Shown piece after piece: positions 33,676 to 44,900 of a stretch of DNA of 64,000 nt. The translations under genes were made by a program, and so were the position numbers. The stretch is from Bolinopsis microptera (Eukaryota; Ctenophora; Tentaculata; Lobata; Bolinopsidae). The stretch is from NCBI RefSeq assembly GCF_026151205.1, contig NC_087074.1, positions 5,952,001 through 6,016,000 on the forward strand. Reading direction: 5' to 3'. A model generated the notes under the pieces. It did not search any database and was not told where the DNA came from. It worked only from the letters and a program-made list of their open reading frames with translations. Position 1 is the stretch's first letter; every line of letters starts with the position of its first letter.

Positions 33676-35298
33676 TCACTGCACAGTTGCTGTAACATAT
33701 TCCTTCAGATTCCTCTCACTAACCTCATCAATCTTCTCAAACTCCACCACTTCAAAAAGCGACAAGTTGTTCTGTACAGTGTTCAACTGAACGGTGAACA
33801 CGCCTGTTTTAAATGCCACCTCCTCCTGAAAAGTTTCCAGACCTTTCCTTAAAAACGCTTTTATCCCCGGGTTGGTCGCTCCGACAGGTTTCAACTTTTT
33901 AAACTCCTGAGACGTAAAGCCGATAAGTTTAGCCAGTAGTTTCTCACTGAGGCGAATGTTTTTAGTACCCGACCTGTCACTCAGCAGAGCTTGCGAGGTC
34001 CACTCTGGATCAGATCGGAGTTTAGAGGCGAGGCTGCAGATTGTGGCTCTTATCTTTACTGGGAATGGTAAGTTTGTGGTTAAACAGCTGATCGGTATTA
34101 TATCTGGTGGTATTTCAGGAACTGACGGAATCTTCACTTTAGGTTCCTCTAAATCTGTAGTGAAATTTTCATCAGGTTCAAAGAACTCCTCAAAATCATC
34201 GTCAAGATCATGTTCGGTTATTTGTAGTTCACTAGATGAGGAAGGGTCTATTTTCAATCTCTTACTACTGTGTGACACAGAGTTAACTGAATGAGCTCTA
34301 GAAGGAGCTACTTTCGCAGAAACATTGGAATTATTGTGTGCCAGAGAAGGTTCCTGTCTTGAAGGAACTGTGTTGAGTTTCTGCTGAGTAGAGTGACTAC
34401 GCTTTGCTGTATTCTGATTGGTAGGGTTATTAGTAGCAGTGTAAGGGTTGTGGGCGGTATTGGCACCTGATGTTACATTAGTCTGCTGATTTAGATTTGA
34501 AGTATTATTTCGAGCCTGATGGTTTGAGTTCACATTTGGATTAGAAGCATTAGCCTGAACACGATTAACAGAGTTAGAAGAAGGCACCTGAGGGTTTGTC
34601 TGGTCAGTATTGACCACCGTCACCTCCTCATCCTCCTCCTCCTCTCTCCCTCCTCCTCCCCCTCCATAGCACTCCTCAGCACTCTCTCCTGGGTGTACAA
34701 CAACCGCAGTCTCTCCACACACCCTCCAATCAGCCTGAAGTTACCTGGTTGTAACAACAACACACCAATCCTAGCAGTAACGTTAGATACCAGGATCTTA
34801 GTTCCAGGGAGAAGGTTAACAGATAGCTGGGAGCAAGGTTTATACTCCATACCATTTACTATATTGGTACCGTCTGTCAGAGTTAAGAACAACATTCGGG
34901 AGGGTGCAGGACCGTTATACTGGCTGTTGTTCTGAGTGCTGTTCTGAGTGCTGTACTGGGTGTGTTTTGGGTGCTAGCTTCAGGCACTGGCTTCTCTGTT
35001 ATCTTCTTCAACTGAGAGTAGAAGGAAGATCCAACATTAAAAACGGATTGTACCTGTAGTGTCAATGTTCCAGGTATCTCAATCTTAGCTCCACTCATAG
35101 TTGTTACATCAGAGGCAAACACTCCCCTCCTGTCTCCATGATATCTGTTGTTAGCCATTTCTTGTAGATCTGATCAGCTGTAAGTGGTTCTGAGGTTAAC
35201 ACCTCGCGTATCCAGGCGGTGTTAATTGAAACACCGTGGTGCTTGCTTTTCAGTTGATTGTGTGTGTTTTCAGCTGCACTTGAAACTGCGGGCACCAT
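33676..35298 (-). CDS. RMI1: RMI1 (RecQ-mediated genome instability protein 1), split across frames
   Basis: RMI1 is the OB-fold partner of topoisomerase III alpha and BLM that dissolves double Holliday junctions. Four minus-frame pieces in order are: 35298 on (INTAWIREVL, QIYKKWLTTDI); then IEIPGTLTLQVQSVFNVG and FYSQLKK; then PSRMLFLTLTDG, MEYKP, LPGTKILVSNVTARIGVLLL; then a long Asn/Ser/Thr linker with acidic patch and the C-terminal OB fold (KIRATICSLASKL, LSEKLLAKLIGFTSQEF) ending at 33676. The pieces lie at about 35298-35105, 35158-34900, 34905-34640 and 34700-33676. Each junction needs a net change equal to one missing base, always in the same direction, and one lies in a G-rich run. 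No intron fits. Either assembly indels or a pseudogene. Confidence 0.82.
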
Positions 35299-35996
35299 TT
35301 CCTGTTTCACATTCCTGGTGATACAGAGATTTATAATGAATACATTGTCCAGAGATTTATTAATAATTTACAGGAGCTATAAAATCACAGAAATAAAATC
35401 ACATGGCTGACTTCTTGTCCTGATGCAAACTACTATTTCTATTATAGAATGTTCCCGATAATTATAAGCCCATCTAATTGAGCCAGCTCTGGTCAAATTT
35501 AAAAAGTCTTCAGTAGGACTAAGTGGACGTCAACATTACAGATAATAAGTCACATGACCAAATTAAAGATAACAATCGGTTAGTATTATGTTCACATTTA
35601 CTTTCTTCATAGCTTTTAAATTCAACTGGACACCTAGCTGAATGACCTTATGATATCTTAGTGATTCTAACTGACATTAGCCACTGCGATATAACTGAGC
35701 GTTGTTGGAGAATGTGCACTCGCTTGGAGACCTTCAGGACCTCAATGTACATCAGATTTGTACAGTGTGCATTGCCTTGTGTTACTGTCACATGAATTTA
35801 GCTTACATTTTTGTTCGCATTTTCGATACTGCTGCTAGTCGAGTTCCGATTCAATCAAAGTTGTCGAACAGATTTCCTTGGAAATATCAATATATTTTTA
35901 AATCTCAGGAAGGATGGTACTTTTGCAACTAAGCAATTATTACATATTATAGTTATTTTATTCTGCACTAACATACTCCCTTTAGAGCATTAAAAC
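35299..35996. promoter_or_regulatory. Divergent intergenic region between RMI1 and the four-TM gene
   Basis: About 700 bp separates the two start codons of genes pointing apart, so it should hold both promoters. No exon and no clear core-promoter motif seen. Confidence 0.4.
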
Positions 35997-38900
35997 ATGG
36001 CGAACCGTATGTTCTTCTTCATAGCCCTACCAGGCACCATTATATGCTTTATAGCATACACTATGGTAGTGTTCACACCAAAATATATGACCTACGATGC
36101 ACCACTACCCAGTGGAATGAAGGTAAGCTATATAGCAAAATGTTGGTATCATTAATTTACTTGCTTTTCCTGAAATTTCAACTGTCTAATACATAGATGG
36201 TGTTATAAGGGGTCGTTCAAATATTATGTAATCACTTTTTGAACAGTTTTTACGTAATATGTGAACGACCCCTAACCTAAACTCTGCTAAACTACTGATG
36301 ATATCTGAGTAAAATCATTCTTTTAGGACGGAGACAAAGTTCAGAGTTACACAATGGGAGCTATTCAGAATTGTACTAAGAATGGGACATTCAGTTCTGT
36401 CGCTGTTAAAGCTAAGGTAGCACCGAAGAAAGCTACAAAGAAGAAGGCAGTGGCGATTGTAAGAAGGTCACTAGAGGAAACAGGGGGAGGAAAAGAAGTT
36501 AAGGAATTTGTTAAATCAGAAGTTCCGATGGTGGAAGTGGTAAAGAGTGAAGAAGCGTCCGTGGGAGCAGGAATTGAAGAGGAAGCGGAAGTGGATGTTC
36601 CAACTATGGAAACTGTTCCAATAGAGAAAGTGGAAGAGGTAGAGGAGGAAGTAGTGGAAGAGGAGGAGGAAGCTGCAAAGGTAGAACCAGCCAAAAAGGC
36701 AGCAGCACCAGCCAAAAAGGCACCAGCACCAGCACCAGCCAAAAAAGCACCAGCCAAAAAGGCAGCACCAGCTAAGAAAGCACCTGCCAAAAAAGCACCA
36801 GCCAAAAAAGCAGCTGCCAAAGGAAAGAAAACAGCTGCAAAAGGAAAGAAGACGGTTGTAGTGAAGGGACCGAAGGGACCACCTACTGACCCCACAAAGG
36901 TTCATTTCGGCAAATGGGATTGTCATCTCCTCAACTGGAAAAGTATGTACCACGCTGTATATAATACACAGTTTTATTATATATTTTGTACATAATATAT
37001 GACATAAAACCAACGTACACAAAAAATCGTCGATTTTTGTTCAGTTTATTTTTTATATTTAGCAAATATGTATTATCTGAGGAATAATTACAGTTTCGAT
37101 GGTTTATATAGATTTTGCCAGATTTCAATCCATAAGAACTTAAATTGCATATTTACTGGTAGAACCGGCAATACACTCACGGGATGCATAATTTGGTTGT
37201 TTTTGATGAATGGTTTTTTGATAGTTTTAGTAAACCCTGGAATTGTAAACCCAGGGCCGTCTCCCATAGGTGTTAGAGTTGGGAATGGTAATAAATTGAA
37301 TGTTTACTTTCAGAATGTTCAAGGTCTCATCCCTTTTGGTGAACTGAACAATGCCCATCCAATGATTGATACCACTAAATGTCTTGAAGTGTCGACTTAT
37401 CTTAATGAGGCTAAGATAGATATTGCAATACTTAACGAAACCTGGTTTAAGAGTTCTATTGCTGATAGTGAATTTCTGCACCCTGACAGATATAAGATAT
37501 TTCGCTCTGATAGATCGAAGAAAACTCATCCACCAGATCCTTCTAATCCAACCCGGTTTAGGAGGAATGGTGGAGGGGTCATGATTGCAGTGAGAGCAGA
37601 CCTTGATCTAACTTCAAAGGAAGTTCATCTCAAGTATGGTGCAGAAATTCTTGCTGTGGAATTTAAGACATCCACTGGAATTAAGTTTGTTGTATGCACA
37701 TGTTATCGTGTTGGTACACTGGGCTCCGCAAATCATGAAAAAATTGTTGAGTCTTTGAAAACTCTTCTCAGAAGAAGAGGACTGAGTAAAGTCTTCATAC
37801 TAGGAGATTTTAACCTGACCGGAGTTTCCTGGTCTACCCTGGCCAGCTCCTGTCCTATTGAGCAATCTTTTGTTGAATCTTTTGTTGATCTAGGCCTTCA
37901 ACAATGTGTGTTAACACCTACCCACTGCAAAGGCAAAACACTTGACCTATTGCTCACAAACTCTGTGTCAAATATTAATGACCTAATGGTAGGTGAGAGA
38001 GATAGTGCTTGCAAGTCTGACCACTTCCCCATCAATTTTAAGATCAACGTTAAAGTTGGTAGGAAGAAGCCAGTCAGGCGTATGTGCTATAACTTTAAGA
38101 CTGTGAACTGGGAGAGGCTAAACCATGAACTCCGACACACGAATTGGGATGCATTGCTCAATGGCACAGAACCTGAAATTGGATGGAAAAAATTTAAGGA
38201 CAAACTTTTTAATGTCACAGATAAATTTGTTAAAAAATGCTCTGTCAAGACTGATGGCCAAGATCCATGGTTTGACTCGGAGTGTTATGATGCATGGCGT
38301 AAGAAAGTGAGATTACATAAAGAAAGGCATAAAAGTGATAGAGCTGAAATTGCATTCTCCCTTGCTAGGAAAAATTTCAAAAATGTGGTTGCTCAAAAAA
38401 TGAGGGAAACATTAAATGAATCTGATGATAGTGCTTTAATAACAAAAAAATTTTGGTCCTATGTCAAATCGAAGACAGCTAGTCAGCGGATCCCTGAGTT
38501 TGTAAGCCACAAAGGCACTGTCCGCAACTGCCCTGAAGACCAGGCCAACCTATTTAATGACTTTTTCTTCGAGCAGTTCTCTGAGGCATCAACTTATGAC
38601 ATAGATATAGATTACTCTAATGATTGGCGCTTTGATATTGAATTTGACCACAGAAGGGTTCGCAAAATCCTTTCCAATATTAATGCTAATAAAGCTTATG
38701 GACCTGATGGTATCCATGGGAAACTTTTGAAAAACTGTGCGGTTGGGCTCGCATACCCTATATCAATACTTTTTCATTCATGCTACAACATTGGGACACT
38801 ACCAAGGGAGTGGAAACTGGGGCACATTGTACCAATATTCAAGAAAGGGGATAAAAATGAGGTTTCAAATTATAGGCCAATTTCTCTTACATGCTTAATC

Positions 38901-41900
38901 ACAAAAGTTCTTGAACGCATAATAAGAGATGAGTTATTGGCACTTACTAATGGCATGATCAATGACAAACAGCATGGTTTCCGAGCTGAGAGATCTTGTG
39001 CAACTAATCTTGTAGGACTGTGCGACAGCCTAGCGCTCTCACTGAATGAAAATATGAGAACAGATGTAGTCTACTTTGATTTTGCCAAAGCATTTGACTC
39101 GGTTAACCATGATCTTATATTATTTAAGCTAAAGAGCAAATTTGGTATTGATGGGAGGCTACTGAAATTCATCACTGATTATCTAAGAGACAGGCAACAA
39201 CAGGTCTTGATAAGTGGCAAGTTTTCTTCTATGAGAAACGCCCAGTCTGGTGTACCTCAAGGGTCAATTTTGGGACCATTGCTGTTCATTATGTTCATTG
39301 ATGATATATCAGTGGGGATTTCACCAGGCACACAACTGTCACTGTATGCCGATGATACTAAAATTTGGCGTAAGATTGTTTCGGAGTCTGATATCCTGCG
39401 ACTGCAGAAGGACATTGATTATCTCCATGACTGGTCACTTTCTAATAAAATGAGATTTCATCCCGACAAATGTAAGGTCCTCACCGTCGCAGGAAGGATA
39501 TCCGAAACAGTTTCCCTCCTTAGTGTCCTACCACTCTTTAACTTTGTATACTCCATGGGAAGAATCACACTTGACTATGTTGATCATGAAAAGGATCTGG
39601 GTGTAATTGTGACATCAAATCTCGATTGGAAAGATCAGTGCTCCAAAGTCCTTTCTAAGGCAAACCAAAAATTAGGCATGGCGAGAAGAAATTGTTATTT
39701 TGTCCAAGACGTAAATCGTCGTAGAGTACTGTATCTCACTTTAGTGAGGAGCCTATTTGAGCATTGCTCGGTTATATGGAGACCAGTCACAAAATCCCAG
39801 ATAAGCAAGCTGGAGGGCCTCCAAAAGCGTGCTATTAAGTGGATTCTTCACGAGGAGTATATGAGTTATCCACCATCCACATACATTCAAAAATGCAGAC
39901 AGCTGAAGATTATGCCGATTGAAGACCGCTTTGACTTCTTGGATCTCATCTTCTTCTTTAAAATTGTGAAGCAACATATACCTGTCACTTTACCCTCATA
40001 TTTGCAACCATTTCAAGGCCACTCAAGGCTCAGAAATAGTCACATGGACTCTCTATGTTTTGTAAGCTCTATCTCACCTCGAGCAAGCTCCAACGCTTTT
40101 GCCAAGAATTTCTTCTATAGGACCCACACTAAGTGGAATCACATTCCTCTAGATATCCGTGAGATAGAGAGTATCACTGATTTTAAAAGTAAACTTTCCA
40201 CTTACATGTGGGGGAAAATTATCCCGGTGGATTCGGACTCTGAACTTGACTATTCAATAGAAACAAATCCGTAAAATAGTTTATTCAAGATTATCTATTC
40301 TTGCTGTCTGCATTCACATATTTCTCAATTTCATCTCACAGCACAATATTTTATGAATTGATTGAATGGGTGTGTGATTTTGTTTAAAGTAACTTATTAC
40401 AATTTTATAAGGGCCCATGCTTGTGCAGGAGCTGCATTTGCACTCAATATCTGTGTTTTGGTGACCCTCAGGTCCTTTGGTTACATACATCCGAGACAAT
40501 TTCAATTTTGACAATCCATGCTTAGAGGACAATATTATATTTAACTAATTCATTGTGTAAACTTGTATGTAATTGACTGATTTGAAAGATTTCAATAAAA
40601 AAAAAAAATTCAAACTTTCAAACAGATATCCAAAAGGAGCGACTGGTCTAGATGTTATACTGTCTAATGTATAAAATAAAAGTCGAAATTTAACTACGTA
40701 ATTTTGGCCCATCTGCAAACGGATGCTTCAGAGGACTGCACATATAGTTTATCCCTCAGTATTAACGATAGCATTGCCGTAAACTGTTTATTGTTTAAAG
40801 CTTATATCAAGATCAACTATTGTATTTCAGTGCTTACCAACCAGCTCTTCCTTGCCTACCTTTCTACGACAGCAGTTGCTTGGTTCACACTACTTGGTGC
40901 TTTCTTGGTATCATTGGTAAAGGTCATCTTGGACTGGGTACCCCATGACAAAATCAAGGCTGCTAGAAGTGAGTCTATATATGAAGTATAAGTTTCACTT
41001 TTACAATAAAGATAATAATAACGACTTAACTTTTTACAACGAATTAGAGATAATGAACCGGAACTTAATGAGTTAAAATATTTTCAGTTCTTTGCAGTAG
41101 AAACTTTGGTCTTGGTTTGATGTCTGCTCACATAACAGCAGGTAAGCCCATATTACTGATTGCTGCTTTAAATTTTCATTATCTCCTACTCTATTCTGAA
41201 GTTAGATGATCTACAATTTAAAATGTTTTATAACAGAATCTAGACCAGGTACAATGTAATATTGGGGGGGGTGTCATGTCCGTCTATGTCCGCCTATGTC
41301 CTGTCCTTTTTGGATTCTATGAGACAACGGACGTGTTTTTTGGGACATTGGCGGACACGGACGGACATTGGCGGACTCGGACGGACATTGGCGGACTCGG
41401 ACGGACATTGGCGGACTCGGACGGACATTGGCGGACCCGGACGGACATTGGCGGACTTGGATGGACATTGGTGGACATTAGCGGACAAACATTTTGAGGA
41501 CTGAAGAGTACTGAAGAGTACTGAAGAGTACTGAAGAGTACTGAGGAGGATGGCTGAGAAGGATGGCTGAGGAGGATGGCTGAGGAAGATGACTGAGGAG
41601 GATGACTGAGGAGGATGACTGAGAGGGAGGAGAAGGATCAGGAAGACCCAGGAGGAGGAGGAGGAGGAGGACCCAGAAGGAGGACCTAGGAGGAGGAGGA
41701 GGAGAACTGAGGAGGATGACTGAGGAGGAGGAGGACTCAGGAGGAGGACTGAGAAGGAGGAGGACTCAGGAGGATGGCTGAGGAGGATGGCTGAGGAGGA
41801 TGATTGAGAGGGAGGAGGAGGAGGAAGAGGAGGAAGAGGACTGAGGAGGAGGAGGAGAAGGACTGAGGAGGAGAAGGAGGACCCAGGAGGAGGAGGACCC

Positions 41901-44900
41901 AGGAGGAGGAGGACCCAGGAAAAGGCCCCAGGAGGAGGAGGAGGACTGGGGAGGAGGAGAACTGTTGAGGACTGATGAGGAGGACTGAGGACGAGGAGGA
42001 AGAGTAGGAGGAGGACTGAGGAGGGGAGGGGGAAGAGGACTGGGGAGGATCAGGAAGACCCAGGAGGACCCAGGAGGAGGAGGAGGAGGAGGGCCCAGGA
42101 GGAGGAGGACTGAGAAGGACTGAGGAGGAGGACTGACGATGACTGAGAAGGAGGAGGACTGAGGAGTACTGAGGAGGATGGCTGAGGAGGATGGCTGAGG
42201 AGGATGACTGAGGAGGATGACTGAGAGGGAAGAGGAGGAGGACTCAGGAGGAGGACTCAGGAGGAGGACTTAGGAGAAATGAGAAGGAGGACTGAGGAAA
42301 ACTGAGGAGGAGGAGGAGGAGGAGGACTGAATAGGAGGAGGAGAAGGAGGGGGACTGGGAGAGGACTGGGGAGGAGGAGGACTGATGAGAAGGATGAGGA
42401 GGAGGACCGAGGAGGAAGAGGAGGAGGATGAAGAGGAGGAGGAGGACCCAGGAGGAGGAGGACTGAGGAGGAGGACTGAGGAGGACTGAGGAGGACTGAG
42501 GAGGATGGCTGAGGAGGATGACTGAGAGGGAAGAGGAGGAGGAAGAGGACTGAGGAGGACTGAGAAGGAGGAGGAGGAGGAGGAGGACTGAATAGGAGGA
42601 GGAGGAGGGGGACTGGGGGAGGACTGAGGAGGAGGATGGAGGACTGAGGAGAAGGATGAGGAGGAGGACTGAGGAGGACTGAGGACTGAGGAGGAAGAGG
42701 AGGAGGATGAAGAGGAGGAGAAGGACCCAGGAGGAGGACCCAGGAGGAGGACTCAGGAGGAGGAGGAGGACTGGGGAGGAGGAGGACTGTTGAGGACTGA
42801 TGAGGAGGACTGAGGACGAGGAGGAGGAGTAGGAGGAGGACTGAGGAGGAAGAGGACTGAGGAAGATCAGGAAGACCCAGGGGGAGGAGGAGGAAGAGTA
42901 GTAGGAGGAAGCATCTAAATGTTATTTCCATTTTTGTCCGTTTTTGTCCATTTTTGTCCGTTTTTGTCCGCTCTATTTTTTGTCCGTTTTTGAAAAGGAG
43001 GAAGAGGAGGAGGATGAAGAGGAGGAGAAGGACCCAGGAGGATGACCCAGGAGGAGGACTCAGGAGAAGGAGGAGGACTGAGGAGTACTGAGGAGGATGG
43101 CTGAGGAGGATGGCTGGGGAGGATGGCTGAGGAGGATGACTGAGGAGGATGACCGAGGAGGAAGAGGAGGAGGATGAAGAGGAGGAGGAGGACCCAGGAG
43201 GAGGAGGACTGAGGAGGAGGACTGAGGAGGACTGAGGAGGACTGAGGAGGATGGCTGAGGAGGATGACTGAGAGGGAAGAGGAGGAGGAAGAGGACTGAG
43301 GAGGACTGAGAAGGAGGAGGAGGAGGAGGAGGACTGAATAGGAGGAGGAGGAGGGGGACTGGGGGAGGACTGAGGAGGAGGATGGAGGACTGAGGAGAAG
43401 GATGAGGAGGAGGACTGAGGAGGACTGAGGACTGAGGAGGAAGAGGAGGAGGATGAAGAGGAGGAGAAGGACCCAGGAGGAGGACCCAGGAGGAGGACTC
43501 AGGAGGAGGAGGAGGACTGGGGAGGAGGAGGACTGTTGAGGACTGATGAGGAGGACTGAGGACGAGGAGGAGGAGTAGGAGGAGGACTGAGGAGGGGAGG
43601 AGGAAGAGGACTGAGGAAGATCAGGAAGACCCAGGGGGAGGAGGAGGAAGAGTAGGAGGAGGAAGCATCTAAATGTTATTTCCATTTTTGTCCGTTTTTG
43701 TCCATTTTTGTCCGTTTTTGTCCGCTCTATTTTTTGTCCGTTTTTGAAAAGGAGGAAGAGGAGGAGGATGAAGAGGAGGAGAAGGACCCAGGAGGATGAC
43801 CCAGGAGGAGGACTCAGGAGAAGGAGGAGGACTGAGGAGTACTGAGGAGGATGGCTGAGGAGGATGGCTGGGGAGGATGGCTGAGGAGGATGACTGAGGA
43901 GGATGACTGAGAGGGAGGAGGAGGAGGACTCAGGAGGAGGACTCAGAAGGAAGAGGAGGAGGACTCAGGAGGAGGACTTAGGAGAAATGAGAAGGAGGAC
44001 TGAGGAGAACTGAGGAGGAGGAGGAGGAGGAGGACTGAATAGGAGGAGGAGAAGGAGGGGGACTGGGAGAGGACTGGGGAGGAGGAGGACTGATGAGAAG
44101 GATGAGGAGGAGGACCCAGGAGGAGGAGGACTGAGGACCGAGGAGGAAGAGGAGGAGGATGAAGAGGAGGAGGACCCAGGAGGAGGAGGACTGAGGAGGA
44201 GGACTGAGGAGGAGGACTGAGGAGGACTGAGGAGGACTGAGGAGGACGGCTGAGGAGGATGACTGAGAGGGAAGAGGAGGAGAAAGAGGACTGAGGAGGA
44301 CTGAGAAGGAGGAGGAGGAGGAGGACTGAATAGGAGGAGGAGGAGGGGGACTGGGGGAGGACTGAGGAGGAGGATGGAGGACTGAGGAGAAGGATGAGGA
44401 GGAGGACTGAGGAGGACTGAGGACTGAGGAGGAAGAGGAGGAGGATGAAGAGGAGGATGAGGACCCAGGAGGAGGACCCAGGAGGAGGACTCAAGAGGAG
44501 GAGGAGGACTGGGGAGGAGGACTGTTGAGGACTGATGAGGAGGACTGAGGACGAGGAGGAGGAGTAGGAGGAGGACTGAGGAGGGGAGGAGGAAGAGGAC
44601 TGAGGAAGATCAGGAAGACCCAGGGGGAGGAGGAGGAAGAGTAGGAGGAGGAAGCATCTAAATGTTATTTCCATTTTTGTCCGTTTTTGTCCATTTTTGT
44701 CCGTTTTTGTCCGCTCTATTTTTTGTCCGTTTTGAAAATATAGGGTACCGAACGGACAAAAAACATGATCCCCCTATAACAGCAAAAATTGAACATTTTA
44801 TTTAGCAATTTAGGTGTCCATTAATGTCCGCCTATGTCCGCCTATGTCCGTCTATGTCCGCCTATGTCCGTCTATGTCCGCCTATGTCCGCCTATGTCCG

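Noticed and set aside
35104-35310. Start of RMI1 at 35310
   Set aside because: That position is GTG. The first ATG in frame is at 35298.
36365-37022. Minus ORFs of 168-176 codons opposite the Lys/Ala-rich exon
   Set aside because: Shadow of repeated AAG/GCA codons; the plus exon is in phase with its neighbours.
42257-44674. Three similar Ser/Pro/Leu-rich minus ORFs starting MEITFRCFLLLLF
   Set aside because: Copies of one satellite block inside a TIR element; low complexity only. The signal-peptide-like start is by chance.
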